DNA of 64,000 bases from Bettongia penicillata ogilbyi (Eukaryota > Chordata > Mammalia > Diprotodontia > Potoroidae): the NCBI GenBank assembly GCA_023548195.1, contig JAJHZJ010000413.1, forward strand, positions 14,629,941 through 14,693,940, read 5' to 3'. This document shows, in pieces, positions 54,116 to 64,000 of the stretch. Both the position numbers and the translations under genes were made by a program. Below the pieces are notes generated by a model. That model did no database searches. It was not told the origin of the DNA and saw only the letters and a list, made by a program, of their open reading frames with translations. Position 1 is the first letter of the stretch. Each line of letters starts with the position of its first letter.

Positions 54116-54284
54116 TTTGGTGAGTTTTGTTCAGTGCTCTAGTTCTAGGAAGGAGTGAGAGACTCAAGTCATTTGCCTCATGGTTCAGGATTCTTTTTTT
54201 TTTTTTATTCCACCACTCTGCCTCAGAATATAGAATGTCCTAAATTTCTTCTCACCTCTAACAGAATTAGGGATTTACAGAATG

Positions 54285-54960
54285 ACTGAGTTGGAATGTC
54301 ATGAGGGCCCTTTTAGGTCAATATTTTCCTGACCAAAATATTGGTAGTAGCCTCTTGACCTAGGTTTGAAGAGAGCTGGAATGAGCTGTCCAGTGAGGAA
54401 CTCAGAAACCCTATATCAAGCTTAATCCTAAATACATATTTGTATATATTATGCAATATCTCCAGCAAGTGGTTGTCTAGCCTTTCCTTGAAGACCTCCA
54501 ATGAAGAGAACACTAATGCCTCCACTCCATCTTTGGACAACTTTCATTTCTATTGATTTTCCCCATTATATCAAGCACAGATTGGTCTCTCTATAAGTTC
54601 TACCCTAATTTTCCCTTCAGGTTCTAAGAAAAACATAAATGTACTCCATCTTTCTCATGATAACCCTCCCTAAAAATCTAAAAAACTTGAAGACTATTAT
54701 GGCCTCTAAGCCTTCTCCAGGATAAACATCTCTAGTTTCTTTAATCAGTCTTCATATGGCAGGGTCTCTTTTTATCTCAACATACCTATTACTTGGAATC
54801 GTTCCAGTTTATGTATGTCGCTTCTAAAATGTGGCACCTAGAACTGCATACAGTTCTCCAGGTGGACAGATGTGGTCTGACTGTGACAGATTATGGCAGA
54901 ACCATCATCCCCCTTATTCTGCACACTTAGCCTCTCCATCCAACCTAGGAAAGTATTAGC
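54285..54960 (-). mobile_element. CR1/L3-like repeat with insertion at 54339-54437
   Basis: Antisense blocks 'agtggttgtctagcctttcc', 'tgaagacctccaatgaagag', 'aaggttctaagaaaaac'-type text, 'gccttctccaggataaacat', 'ctccaggtggacagatgtgg' run in the order of the CR1/L3-type repeat of 3750-4240. The left part is interrupted by one arm of an inverted repeat pair. Confidence 0.6.
54339..54437 (-). repeat. Left arm of a ~100-bp inverted repeat pair
   Basis: The reverse complement of this block matches 55307-55405 closely over about 80 bp and more loosely over the rest, including 'attaagcttgatatagggtt' and 'cattccagctctcttcaaac'. The two arms are about 870 bp apart. Confidence 0.8.
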
Positions 54961-55306
54961 TTTTTTTTTTTTTTTTTGCTGTTATATGATACTGTTTTAT
55001 CATTTCAACAAACACTGCTGAATCTACTGGGTCTTATTATTCAACATTCCATATTCAATATTTAAAAAAGCATCTCACATGCTATCTTAAAGGGGCTTAC
55101 AGTACAATAAGAATCTTCATCTTTATGCTCAGAAAGGAGGGAAGCCATCATAAGATATAAATCAATTTTATAGGTTTCATTTTTATCTTATATGACTCAC
55201 TTTTCTGGGAAATATTATTGGATTCCTGGCAAGCCCATTAAAAAAGGACAGCAGAATTTTATATACACAGTTCTTGTCTCAAATTTTACCATTTCAGGTT
55301 ACAAGG
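54961..55306. other. No recognised feature; T17 run
   Basis: Starts with a poly-T run (54961-54977). No family or exon recognised. Confidence 0.4.
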
Positions 55307-55405
55307 ATGTATTTGGGATTAAGCTTGATATAGGGTTTCTGAGTTCTTCACTGTCCAGCTCATTCCAGCTCTCTTCAAACCTAGGCCTAAAGGCTACTAC
55401 AGTTG
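55307..55405 (+). repeat. Right arm of the inverted repeat pair
   Basis: Matches the reverse complement of 54339-54437. Read in frame it gives IKLDIGFLSSSL and SSFQLSSNLG in both arms, which only reflects the shared DNA. Probably two copies of an unnamed interspersed repeat. Confidence 0.8.
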
Positions 55406-55439
55406 TTGGGAGAGTAACTCAGATTTTCAGTGATAACCG

Positions 55440-56035
55440 ATGACTACCTACAGGCAAATACCTGTGGATATGGATCTCTAGTCATAGCCAGGCCACAATA
55501 TAGTGGAGCTGGATTTCCTTTTATTTCTCCATCTTCCCCTACCTCTGCCTGAATTGTATTCCAAAAATAAGCCTGCCTTTTGCTTTTGGCTTCAGTAGTT
55601 AATCCTTCCAAAGCAAAAGGGCAGATAACAAATTATCATAAAACAGAGACAGTCCATCTCTAGCCAAGAACAGGACATACTAGGGCAAAAATCCTTCTTG
55701 TCCACAGTGACCTACAGACCTTTCTGGGAATGTTGCTTTCTCTGAAGGTAAAAGAGGCCTGTAGTCTATCTTTGCTCATCCTGCCTGGCTATTTTCCTAA
55801 GGCTTTGAATTGAAGAAGAGATAGCCTGCAGACACAGTGGGACCTTGATGTCCAACATCTTGGATTTCAACCGCTTATCTGATTCTGAGAATTCTTGGTA
55901 GCTAAAAGACTCCATTTCCATGCTGCTGTATCTTTTCCAGATTTAGATACAGTTTCATCATCTGCCTGGGAATGATTGGATGAGCAAGTTTTTGAATGAA
56001 TTTCCTCATTCTGGAAGGTTGAGGAGGCTGTAACA
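55440..56035. other. No recognised feature
   Basis: Nothing recognised. Confidence 0.4.
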
Positions 56036-56039
56036 AGCC

Positions 56040-56220
56040 TCTAGGGATATTGGATCCACATTCAAATTCTACCTTTGATATTACTCTCTATGTGAACTTG
56101 AGTAAGAAGATATTTATTCTCCTTGGGCCTCAGTTTCTTCATCTGTAAAATGGGTAGAGGGATTGGGTAAATGGCCTCTAACTTCTTTCTCAGTCCTAGA
56201 ATTATGATCCTTTGACTTGT
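56040..56220 (+). mobile_element. tRNA-like marsupial SINE
   Basis: 'cacattcaaattctaccttt', 'cttgggcctcagtttcttca', 'tctgtaaaatgggtagaggg', 'cctagaattatgatcctttg'. Confidence 0.7.
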
Positions 56221-56284
56221 ATTGATAACACATTTTTGCTTATGGTTAATGTAAGTTTGCTTCTTAATGGAAAGATCTTCCCCA

Positions 56285-56720
56285 TCCATTAATAGGCCCA
56301 TGTGATCTACTTAAGTCACTTGGAAGCCTGAGTTACATGAATCAAGTCACATGGAACAGGTAGGGGTGGAACAGGAAGAGGTGGAGCTAGAGCAGAGCTG
56401 AGAGGAAGTTAGTGAGAAAGCAATCAGAGCTGGGAAAGGCAGCAACTAGTGTAAATGGGAGAGACTGTTTGTGATTTTGTTTAAGGGAGCTGGTTTGTGG
56501 GAAGCCTAACAGAGGGAAAGTTTGGGGATGCTGGTGCTGCCGGTATTGTTATTGTGTATAAATTTTTGATATTATAACAGATTTGGCTTTCTGGTATATG
56601 AACGAATGTTTTGGTTCTGTCTTCCACATGGAGAGTCTGTTGTTTTTTGTGATTCAGAATTGCACTGGCATATTCATAGATGCTGTAGGCTTTATGAATA
56701 TTGCATTGGCACTACTCTTG
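56285..56720 (+). mobile_element. Possible LTR-like or other marsupial repeat
   Basis: 'catgtgatctacttaagtca', 'atcaagtcacatggaacagg', 'gaggtggagctagagcagag', 'tgtttgtgattttgtttaag', then 'tgtataaatttttgatatta'. The text feels like a dispersed marsupial repeat with a TATA-like element inside. No coding region, no second copy in this window, ends not defined. Confidence 0.35.
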
Positions 56721-57285
56721 TCTCCATTCTTGCAGGTATGAGCTCTTCATGACTACAAGTACAGCAAATTTTCTGCCACACCATAATCTCTTTCTAGGGT
56801 TTAGATTCACATAGACTCACAAGTTAGCAGCAGAAATAGGTCTAGAATCTATGGTTCTTGACTTCTAGTTCAAGTTCTTCCTACAATCCTTTGCTGCCAC
56901 TTTATATGCCAGGGCTGTGTCAAACATAGAAGGTGGGATGCGAGAAGTCAGTGTCACATGGGGTTAATTATCTTTCCAAGATGACTCTAGAACCGGGATC
57001 TAATGAAATAAACCCAAACAGAAAACACAAGAGTCAGGCAAGATGCTGACAATGATGCCACTACTTTTTTTCACCCCAGGCATGGAGAGAAAGAGTCCAG
57101 TTCTATTGGAAGAAGGAAAGTGAATGAAAAACAATCCCATACATAGCAATGGGGCTGTTTTATTGAGCATCAAAAAAACAAACCAAAAAAAAAAAGGGAA
57201 CAGCAATCCTTAATAGAACAGTCATTTTATTGCTTGGGAAATTATTCTAAATAAAGCTGCAACACTGCAAGGAAACAATGTGGGT
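56721..57285. other. No recognised feature
   Basis: Contains AATAAA on the minus strand at about 57160 and 57225, but no exon evidence to go with them. Confidence 0.4.
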
Positions 57286-57289
57286 AAAT

Positions 57290-57780
57290 GCAGAGCTACT
57301 ATCAAAAGCAATAGTGCGTGTCAATTTATGTATTACAAATAACTGGCTCAGATCCTTTATGGTAGCATAACCTGGAAAAAGATTTGGGACCATTTTGAGA
57401 AAGGACTATACCATAATAAGAAGTTGCAGGGCTCTAGTATAGCTCTTTCAAAGTTAATGCAAGGTTTGAATAAGGCTTCTAGAAGTTTCCCTTAGCAAAG
57501 CAATGATCTTTTTTGGCTCATGCTTTGTAGCCCAGTATATGATATACTCCATTAGAGTCTTTTAAATAACAAAATAAATTCCAGGCCACCAAATACAGCT
57601 TTTAGCCAATGCTTCCATGCAAACATTTCCCAGATGTGATGCATGAAGCAGGGCTAAAATAAGATGATGACCACTTTCTGGAATAACAAGGCAATTTCCT
57701 CATAAAAAAAGCATCTTTTATGGGCAAATAACTCATGTTCAGAGTTAGCATGCAGTTTTAATTCCTCAAGCAGTTTTTCT
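57290..57780 (-). mobile_element. Ty3/gypsy-type integrase fossil
   Basis: The minus strand keeps, in order: a block reading GNCLVIPESGHH at about 57699-57664; LLHASHLGNVCMEALAKSC then IWWPGI ending near 57586 (the H...H half of the integrase zinc domain, usually LH.GH.G..RM...AR...WWPG); GIVLSQNGPKSF near 57410-57375 (the usual VSDNGPQF box, with the catalytic D read as Q); and HKLTRTIAF near 57330-57304 (the usual KH.RT.PYHP block). At least one frameshift and several stops separate them. Ancient mammalian Ty3/gypsy remnants (MamGyp) and gypsy-derived GIN-type genes are known. This copy cannot code. Confidence 0.65.
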
Positions 57781-58011
57781 ACTGGCAACACTCCTCACCC
57801 CTAGTCCAACTTGGGATGTAGTGCAATTAATGCAATTTCACCAACCCAGAGAGGTTGATTGGGGGTCTTCAGGCATAAAAACTTGCAGTGGAAATGAAAC
57901 AACACTAAATGGAATCTTATAGTGGCAAATAGCTAAGAGCATCAGACTTCAAAATGTTCTGATGTTACTCCTAGGTGTTGCTGTAGCAACCAATTGTCCA
58001 TACCCTTCTGA
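57781..58011. other. No recognised feature; may be more of the integrase element
   Basis: Lies upstream of the integrase fossil on its coding strand. I could not match it to another domain. Confidence 0.35.
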
Positions 58012-58019
58012 CTCTACCT

Positions 58020-58129
58020 TGAGGTGGGGAACCTGCAGCCTCAAGGCCACATATGGTCCTCTAGGTCCTCAAGTATGGCCCTTTGATTGAATCCAATGTG
58101 ACCTTGGGGCTGCAGATTCCCCACCCCTG
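58020..58129. mobile_element. Small hAT-type element with 8-bp target duplication
   Basis: 110 bp. The left end TGAGGTGGGGAACCTGCAGC and the right end, in reverse complement, CAGGGGTGGGGAATCTGCAG form the inverted repeat; interior 'cctctaggtcctcaagtatg'. Flanks CTCTACCT (58012-58019) and CTCTAGCT (58130-58137) differ at one base. Partial relatives at 49142-49260 and near 19900. Confidence 0.82.
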
Positions 58130-58137
58130 CTCTAGCT

Positions 58138-58436
58138 CCTCACAACCAAAAAAGAACAAGGTCAAAAACTTATAGATTGCATTGTCTTAACCACCATCTG
58201 GCTGGGTCCGATTGACCTGGGCTGTGTCCGCTAGTTTTCCTTACCCTTACTATCACCTTCCTTCTCTCTTGCAACATTAAGGAATAAGGGGTTGCTTAAC
58301 TGCCTAGTCTTAGGCACTGTTAAGATATTATAACCAAAAGAAATGAAAGATAAGCTCAGAAAACAAGGAAACACTCAGTTCATTTCAATTTTGCCCTTAG
58401 GAGTTCACCTATGAGACATGTAGGATTAAATGGTTT
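58138..58436. other. No recognised feature
   Basis: Nothing recognised. Confidence 0.4.
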
Positions 58437-58451
58437 AGAAAATATACTCTC
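58437..58451. repeat. HAL1 copy 3 target site duplication (5' side)
   Basis: AGAAAATATACTCTC, exact match to 63363-63377. Confidence 0.9.
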
Positions 58452-58460
58452 CGGGGCAGA

Positions 58461-58473
58461 GCCAAGATGGCAG
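58461..58473 (+). promoter_or_regulatory. YY1-like site at the 5' end of HAL1 copy 3
   Basis: GCCAAGATGGCAG ten bases after the element start, aligned with the site at 10376-10388 of copy 1. Confidence 0.55.
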
Positions 58474-59237
58474 AGTACAAGCAGGGATCTGATACAGCTC
58501 TCCCCCCAAACCCCTCAAAAAAAATCTGTAAAAAATGACTCTAAACAAATTCTAGAGCAGCAGAAGTCACAAAATGACAGACTGAGGCAAATGTCCAGTC
58601 TAAGACAATCTAGAAGGTCAATGGGAAGGGTCTATTGCACTAGGTTGGGAATGGAGCACAGTTCACAGTTAGGCATGAGCCACTCCAGTGCAGATGGAGT
58701 AGGAGCAGGCCTTAAGCAACTGAATCACTGGCAGCTACTGCTGCCTTTTTAAACCACAAATGCTAAAGATAGCTTCAAATGTCAGTGGGAAGGATCTGTT
58801 ACCTGGCTGAGAGGGAAGCATGGTCCAGGCCCCAGCCCCAGGGAGGCTACAACCACTGCTGAAGCTGAGACTGCTTGACAAACTTCAAAAGTCAAATAAT
58901 TGGCTGGGAAAATGAGCAAATGGGGAAAAAGAAACAGAGTATAGATTCTCACTTTCTCAGTGAAGAGGTATTTTCTTACATTATTGGTGAGGAGGAAGAT
59001 CAAAAAATGCAGCCAGAAGAAGACAACAAAGCCAAAGCTCCTTTCATCCAAAGCCTCCAAGAAAAATATGAATTGATCTCAGGCCATGGAAGAGCTTAAA
59101 AAGGATTTTGAAAATCAAGTTAGAGAAGTGGAGGAAAAATTGGGAAGAGACGTTAGAGTGATGCAAGAAAATCAGGGAAACAAGTCAACAGCTTGCTAAA
59201 TGAGACCCCCAAAATACTGAAGAAAATAGCACCTTTA

Positions 59238-59252
59238 AAATCAGACTACCCA
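59238..59252. repeat. Target site duplication of nested L1 (left)
   Basis: AAATCAGACTACCCA, repeated at 61498-61512. Confidence 0.9.
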
Positions 59253-61497
59253 CACTATTATTCAACATGGTACTAGAAATGTTAGCGGTAGCAATTAGAC
59301 AAGATAAAGAAATTGAAGGAATAAAAATAGCCAAAGAAGAAACTAAGTTATCACTCTTTGCAGATGATATGATGATATACTTAGGGAATCCCAGAGATTC
59401 AAGTAAAAAACTACTTGAAATAATAAACAACTTTGGCAAAGTTGCAGGTTACAAAATAAACCCACACAAATCTTCTGCATTCCTATATATTAGCAACAAA
59501 GTCCAACACCAAGAGATAGAAAGAGAAATCCCATTTAAAGCTAGGATAGACACTATAAAATACTTAGGAGTTTACCTGCCAAAACAAACCCAGGGATTAT
59601 ATGAACACAATTACAAGACACTTTTTGCACAAATAAAGTCAAATTTAAGTAAGTGGAAAAACATCAGTTTTTCATGGGTAAGTTGAACTAATATAATAAA
59701 AATGGCAATTCTACCTAAATTAATTTATTTATTTAGTGCCATACCAATTAAACTATCAGATAATTATTTTCTAGAGCTGGATAAAATAATCGAGCGTATT
59801 TATTTGGAAGAACAAAAGGTCCAGAATATCAAAGGGACTAATGAAAAGAAATGCCTGGGAAGGTGGCCTAGCCTTACCAGACCTCAAACTGTATCATAAA
59901 GCAGCAATTATCAAAACCACTTGGTATTGGCTAAGAAATAGAGGGGTAGACAAATGGAATAGACTTGGCACTCAAGACACAGTAGGCAAGGAATATAGCA
60001 ACCTCCTATTTGATAAACCCAAAGACCCCAGCTTCTGGGATAAGAACTCACTGTTTGACAAAAATTGCTGGGGAAAGTGGATGATAGTGTGGTGGGAATT
60101 AGGTATAGACCCATGCCTGACACCATATGCAAGAATAAAGTCCAAATGGGTACATGATTTAGGTATAAAGATTGATACCATGAATAAACTGGAGAAGCAA
60201 GGAATAGTGTATTTATCAGATTAATGGAGAGGGGAAGAATTTTTCACTAAAGAAGTGATAGAAAGCATTATGAAATGCAAGATGGATAATTTTGATTACA
60301 TTAAACTGAAAAGTTTTTGCACAACCAAACCCAATGCAACCAAAATTTGGAGAGATGTTATAAATTGGGAAAAAATTTTACAGCTAAGATCGGGGATAAA
60401 GGTCTCATTTCTAGAATATATAGAGAACTGACTCAAATGTACAACCATACAAGTCATTCCCCAATTGATAAATGGTCAAAAGATATGAATAGGCAATTTT
60501 CAGGGGAAGAAATTAAAGATATCTATAATCATATGAGAAAGTGCTCTAAATCACTACTGATTAGAGAGATGCAAATCAAAACAACTCTGAGGTACCACAT
60601 CACACCTATAAGATTGGTAAACATGACAGAACAAGAAAATGATGAATGATGGAGAGGATGTGTGAGAGAACACTAATTCATTGTTGGTGGAGCTGTGAGC
60701 TCATCCAGCCATTCTGGAGAATGGTTTAGGACTATGCCCAAAGGGCTACAAAAATGTGCATATCCTTTTGACCCAGTAATAGCACTACTAGGACTGTATC
60801 CCCAAGAGATCATAAAAATGGGAAAGGGTCCCACATGTGCAAAAATATTTATAGCAGCACTCTTTGTGGTAGCCAAGAACTGGAAATCAAGGGGATGCCC
60901 ATCAATTGGGGAATGACTGAATAAATTATGGTATATGAATGTAATGGAGTATATTGCATCATAAGAAATGATGAACAAGAAGACTTCAGGGAGGCCTGGA
61001 AGGACTTATATGATCTGATGCTGAGTGAAAGGAGCAGAACCAGGAGAACCTTGTGCACAGCAATGACCACAGTGTGCGACAGTTTTTTCTGGTAGACTTG
61101 GAACTTTGTAATAACGCAAGAACTTACTAAAAAAAAAATCCCAATGGTAGTATTCTAACACAAAATGTCTTCCACACTCAGAGACAGAAATATGGAAGTC
61201 ATTCATAAAAAGTAGCAGATCATGTTTGTATGTTTGTGGGTTTTAGTGTATTTTGTTTTGATTTGTTATATGATTTCTTCCATTTATTTTAGTTTGACTA
61301 CATAACATGACTATTGTGAAAGTGTACTCAATAGGAAAGTATATGTAGAACCTATATGGAATTGTATGCTGTCACAGGGAGGGAGGGGGGGTAGTGGGAG
61401 AAAGGTGGGGGGGGGCAGGGGGGATAAAATATTAATTTTAAGGAAGTGATTGTAGAACACCAAAAAAATGAAAATAAATAAACAAACAAAAAAAATT
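59253..61497 (+). mobile_element. 5'-truncated L1 (ORF2 RT to 3' UTR) nested in HAL1 copy 3
   Basis: 2.25-kb L1 copy starting inside the ORF2 reverse transcriptase. It ends in a 3' UTR with a G-rich polypurine run (61375-61425) and an A-rich tail with AATAAATAAACAAACAAA. The 15-bp flanking duplication is exact. 5' truncation is the usual outcome of target-primed reverse transcription. It is the most complete L1 ORF2 in the window. Confidence 0.9.
59255..61096 (+). pseudogene. L1 ORF2 C-terminal two-fifths, frame-broken
   Basis: Begins just before LEMLAVAIRQDKEIEGIKIA. The reverse transcriptase active-site box reads SLFADDMMIYL, with FADD codons at 59357-59368. Then come NNFGKVAGYKIN, IKYLGVYLP, MAILPKLIYLFSAIPIKL, LPDLKLYHKAAIIKTTWYW, SLFDKNCWGKW, and the C-terminal region with IREMQIKTTLRYHITPIRL. 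Frameshifts near 59690 and 59850 and stops after 60224. It lacks the endonuclease and the N-terminal part of the RT, so it cannot act. Confidence 0.88.
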
Positions 61498-61512
61498 AAA
61501 TCAGACTACCCA
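61498..61512. repeat. Target site duplication of nested L1 (right)
   Basis: AAATCAGACTACCCA, exact copy of 59238-59252; HAL1 ORF1 sequence continues after it. Confidence 0.9.
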
Positions 61513-62400
61513 AATGGTAAAAAAAAAAAAAAAAAAGCCAAAAAGCCAATGAGGAGAAAAAAGACTTAAAAGTAGAATTGGCCAAATGTAAAAGGAGGTC
61601 CAAAAGCTCACTGAAGAAAATAATCCCTTCAAAATTAGAATGGAGCAAATGGAAGCTAATGACTTTATGAGAAATCAAGAAATTATAAAAGAAAACCAAA
61701 AGAATGAAAAAAATAGAAGACAAAGTGAAGTGTCTCATTGGAAAAACAACTGACCTGAAAATGAATCTAGGGGAGCTACTTTATAAATTATTGGGCTACC
61801 TGAAAGTCATTATCAAAAAAAGAGCATAGACATCATCTTTCAAGAAATTATCAAGGAAAATTGCCCTGATATTCTAGAACCAGAGGGTAAACAGAGGGTG
61901 CTAATCACCTCCTAAAAGAGATCCCCAATGAGAAACTCCTACGAATATTGTACTCAAATTTCAGAGCTCCCAGGTCAAAGATAAAAATATTACAAGTAGC
62001 CAGAAGGAAACTATTCAAGTATTGTGGAAACACAATCAGGATAAGACAGGACATAGCAGCTTCTATATTAAGGGACTGAAGGGCTTGGAATATGATATCC
62101 CAGAGGTGAAAGGAGATAGAATTAAAACCAAGGATCACCTATCCAGCAAAACTGAACATAATACTTCAGGGAAAAAAGTGGGACTTGCAAGTATTCTTGT
62201 TGAAAAGATCAGAGCTGAATAGAAAATTTGACTTTCAAATACAAGAATCAAGAGAAGCATGAAAAGGTAAAGGAAAAAGAGGAAAAAGAAACCCTAAGGG
62301 ACTTACTAAAGTTGAACTGTTTACATTCCTACATGTAAAGATGATGTCTGTTACTCATGAGATCTTTCTCAGTATTAGCATAATTGGAGGGAATATATAC

Positions 62401-62522
<122 letters not shown>

Positions 62523-63362
62523 AGAGAGAGACAGACAGACAGACAGAGGGCACAGGGTAAGCTGAATATAAAGGGATATTATATAAAAAAGAAAATTAAG
62601 GAGAGGAATGTACCAGGAGAAGAAAAAAGGGAGAGGTAGAATGTAGTAAATCATCTCACATAAAAGAGGCAAGAAAAAGCTTTTACAATGGAGAGGGAGA
62701 AGGGGACGGTGAGAGGGAATAAGTGGGCCTTCCTTTCATCAGATTTGGCTTCAGGAGGGGATAACATACACACTTAATTGGCTATGGAAGTCTATCCTAC
62801 CCTACAGGAAAGCAGCAGGAAAAGGGATAAGAAAGGAGGGATAATACAAGGGACTGTAGACTGGAGGAGGGAGTAATCAGAAGCAAACGCTTTGGTATAT
62901 GGACAGGGTCAAAGGAGAAACTAGAATAAATGGAGAGCAGGACAGGATAGAGGGAAATATAGTTAGTCTTTCAGATATGACTGTTATGGAAGTGTTTTGC
63001 ATGACCAAACTTGTATAACCTTTATCGAATTGCTTGCCTTCTCCATGAGGGTGGGTGGAGAGTGGGTAAGAGAGAGATTATGGAACTCAAAGCTTTAAAA
63101 ATGAATGGTTGAGGTTGTTTTTACATGCATCTAGGAAATAAGATATACAAGCAGTGGGGTATAGAAATCTATTTTGTCCTACAGGAAAATAGAAGGGAAG
63201 GGGATTTGGGGGTGATAGAAGGGAGGGCAGATTGGAGGAAAGAGTAATCAGAATACATACTGTCCTGGGGTGGGATGAGGGGGGGACAGGGAAAAAATTT
63301 GAAATTCAAAATTTTGTGGAAGTGAATGTTGAAAACTGAAAATAAATTTATATGAAAAAAAG

Positions 63363-63377
63363 AGAAAATATACTCTC
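63363..63377. repeat. HAL1 copy 3 target site duplication (3' side)
   Basis: AGAAAATATACTCTC, exact match to 58437-58451. Confidence 0.9.
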
Positions 63378-63479
63378 AAGGTGGTTTTCTTGACCACTAA
63401 AACCTCCTCATTCCTGCTTTAGGACACCCTGATCGCAATTATAGTCATACTTGAAACATCGAATAAAAGATTCAGGTTT

Positions 63480-63481
<2 letters not shown>

Positions 63482-63526
<45 letters not shown>
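63482..63526. repeat. (AC)22 microsatellite
   Basis: Uninterrupted AC dinucleotides. Confidence 0.95.
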
Positions 63527-63794
63527 AAGGCAAAAGAAAAGGACCATGTAATGAGGGTAGAAAGCTCGAGGGAAACAAACAAACAAAATAGCCTGTGAGG
63601 AGAGGGGATGAGTGAGGGGAAAGGAACCTCATCTCAGATCACTGAGTAGCCCTAATAAAATGATCCACTCCCCTGAGGAACTATGGAATTCCATCCTGAT
63701 AGTTTATGTATAGGGTAAGTGTCCAGTCACAAGAAGTGAGTCTAAGAATGGAACTGGAAAGATGGTGACACAATTAGGGTGTGGGCTTGTCCTT

Positions 63795-64000
63795 AGAAAA
63801 TAGTAACAGCTGACTTTTACGTAGTGCTGGAAGGCTGAAAATTTATTTCATTTGGTTCTTTCAACAAATTTGTGAAATTGATGACGTTATTTTCTTCATT
63901 TTACGGATTAAACATTAAACAGACTCAGAGAGATTAAGGGATTGACTCAGGGTGACTCAGACATTAAGTATCTCAGGCAGGATGGGTCTGAAGTCTTCCT
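63795..64000 (+). mobile_element. MIR/THER1-like CORE-SINE, cut by window end
   Basis: 'acagctgacttttacgtagt', 'attttcttcattttacggat', 'actcagggtgactcagacat' and 'aagtatctcaggcaggatgg' follow the MIR order to the window edge. Confidence 0.65.

Larger units (their letters stand above)
58912..62262 (+). pseudogene. Broken HAL1 ORF1, copy 3, split by L1
   Basis: The ATG at 58912 aligns with the copy 1 start. The N-terminal region (MGKKKQ, then acidic EEEDQ) runs to the coiled coil, which is cut at 59252 by the L1. It resumes at 61513 with coiled-coil text, then decayed RRM and C-terminal parts to the stop at 62260-62262. Several frameshifts and stops. Confidence 0.8.

Noticed and set aside
57155..57235. 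Minus-strand AATAAA signals that might mark the 3' end of a host gene
   Set aside because: The adjacent DNA is an integrase fossil rather than a 3' UTR, and AATAAA is frequent in AT-rich DNA.
58195..58250. Short GGCTGGGTCCGA resemblance to Y RNA or 7SK
   Set aside because: The match ends after about a dozen bases and the rest of either RNA cannot be followed.

Overview
The window reads as intergenic DNA from a marsupial nuclear genome. It is AT-rich and dense with microsatellites and retrotransposons. The families present are marsupial-type CORE-SINEs (Mar1-like, with a tRNA-like head and a tail matching the 'aaaaccccaaatggggtca' type), MIR/THER1-like SINEs, L2-clade and CR1/L3-like LINEs, L1 3' ends, and half-L1 (HAL1) elements that carry only ORF1. 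This mix is what is known of opossum-like genomes, but the species cannot be fixed from sequence alone. I found no convincing host protein-coding exon, functional RNA gene, CRISPR array or bacterial-type feature in 64 kb. The one long intact reading frame (8447-9550, minus) belongs to a retrotransposon. Family names come from recognition of consensus features by eye, not from a database search.

Layout. 1-6.9 kb: L2, L1-tail, CR1/L3 and SINE fragments with two small hAT-type DNA transposons inserted in them. 6.9-10.7 kb: an L2-clade LINE remnant split by a complete minus-strand HAL1 with a 15-bp target site duplication, GC-rich 5' UTR, intact 367-residue ORF1 and 3' UTR. 11.4-19.2 kb: minus-strand L1 3' pieces, one split by a second, decayed HAL1. 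19.2-42 kb: old L2, MIR, tRNA-like SINE and Mar1 copies, microsatellites, and a full-length 7SL (SRP RNA) pseudogene at 38.2-38.5 kb. 42.1-43.65 kb: a hAT element with transposase C-terminal remnants, itself hit by a SINE. 46.6-49.4 kb: a long decayed L2-clade LINE with endonuclease and reverse transcriptase motifs. 51.3-56.7 kb: L1, CR1/L3, SINE and LTR-like pieces plus a pair of inverted ~100-bp copies. 57.3-57.8 kb: a fossil integrase of Ty3/gypsy type on the minus strand. 58.4-63.4 kb: a third HAL1 with a 15-bp target duplication, interrupted by a truncated L1 that has its own duplication.

How the parts relate. The window is a stratigraphy of insertions. Oldest are L2, CR1/L3, MIR and the integrase fossil; hAT elements and Mar1 SINEs sit inside them; L1, HAL1 and late SINEs are on top. 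HAL1 lacks ORF2, so its copies must have been moved in trans by reverse transcriptase from an autonomous L1 (inference from family knowledge). The three HAL1 copies can be compared directly. They share a YY1-like 5' end, ORF1, a CA-type microsatellite at the same 3' UTR site and a repeated purine-rich 3' UTR module, but their 5' UTRs differ in length and composition. That family comparison, the 7SL pseudogene and the integrase fossil are the most useful observations here; no clearly new system was found.
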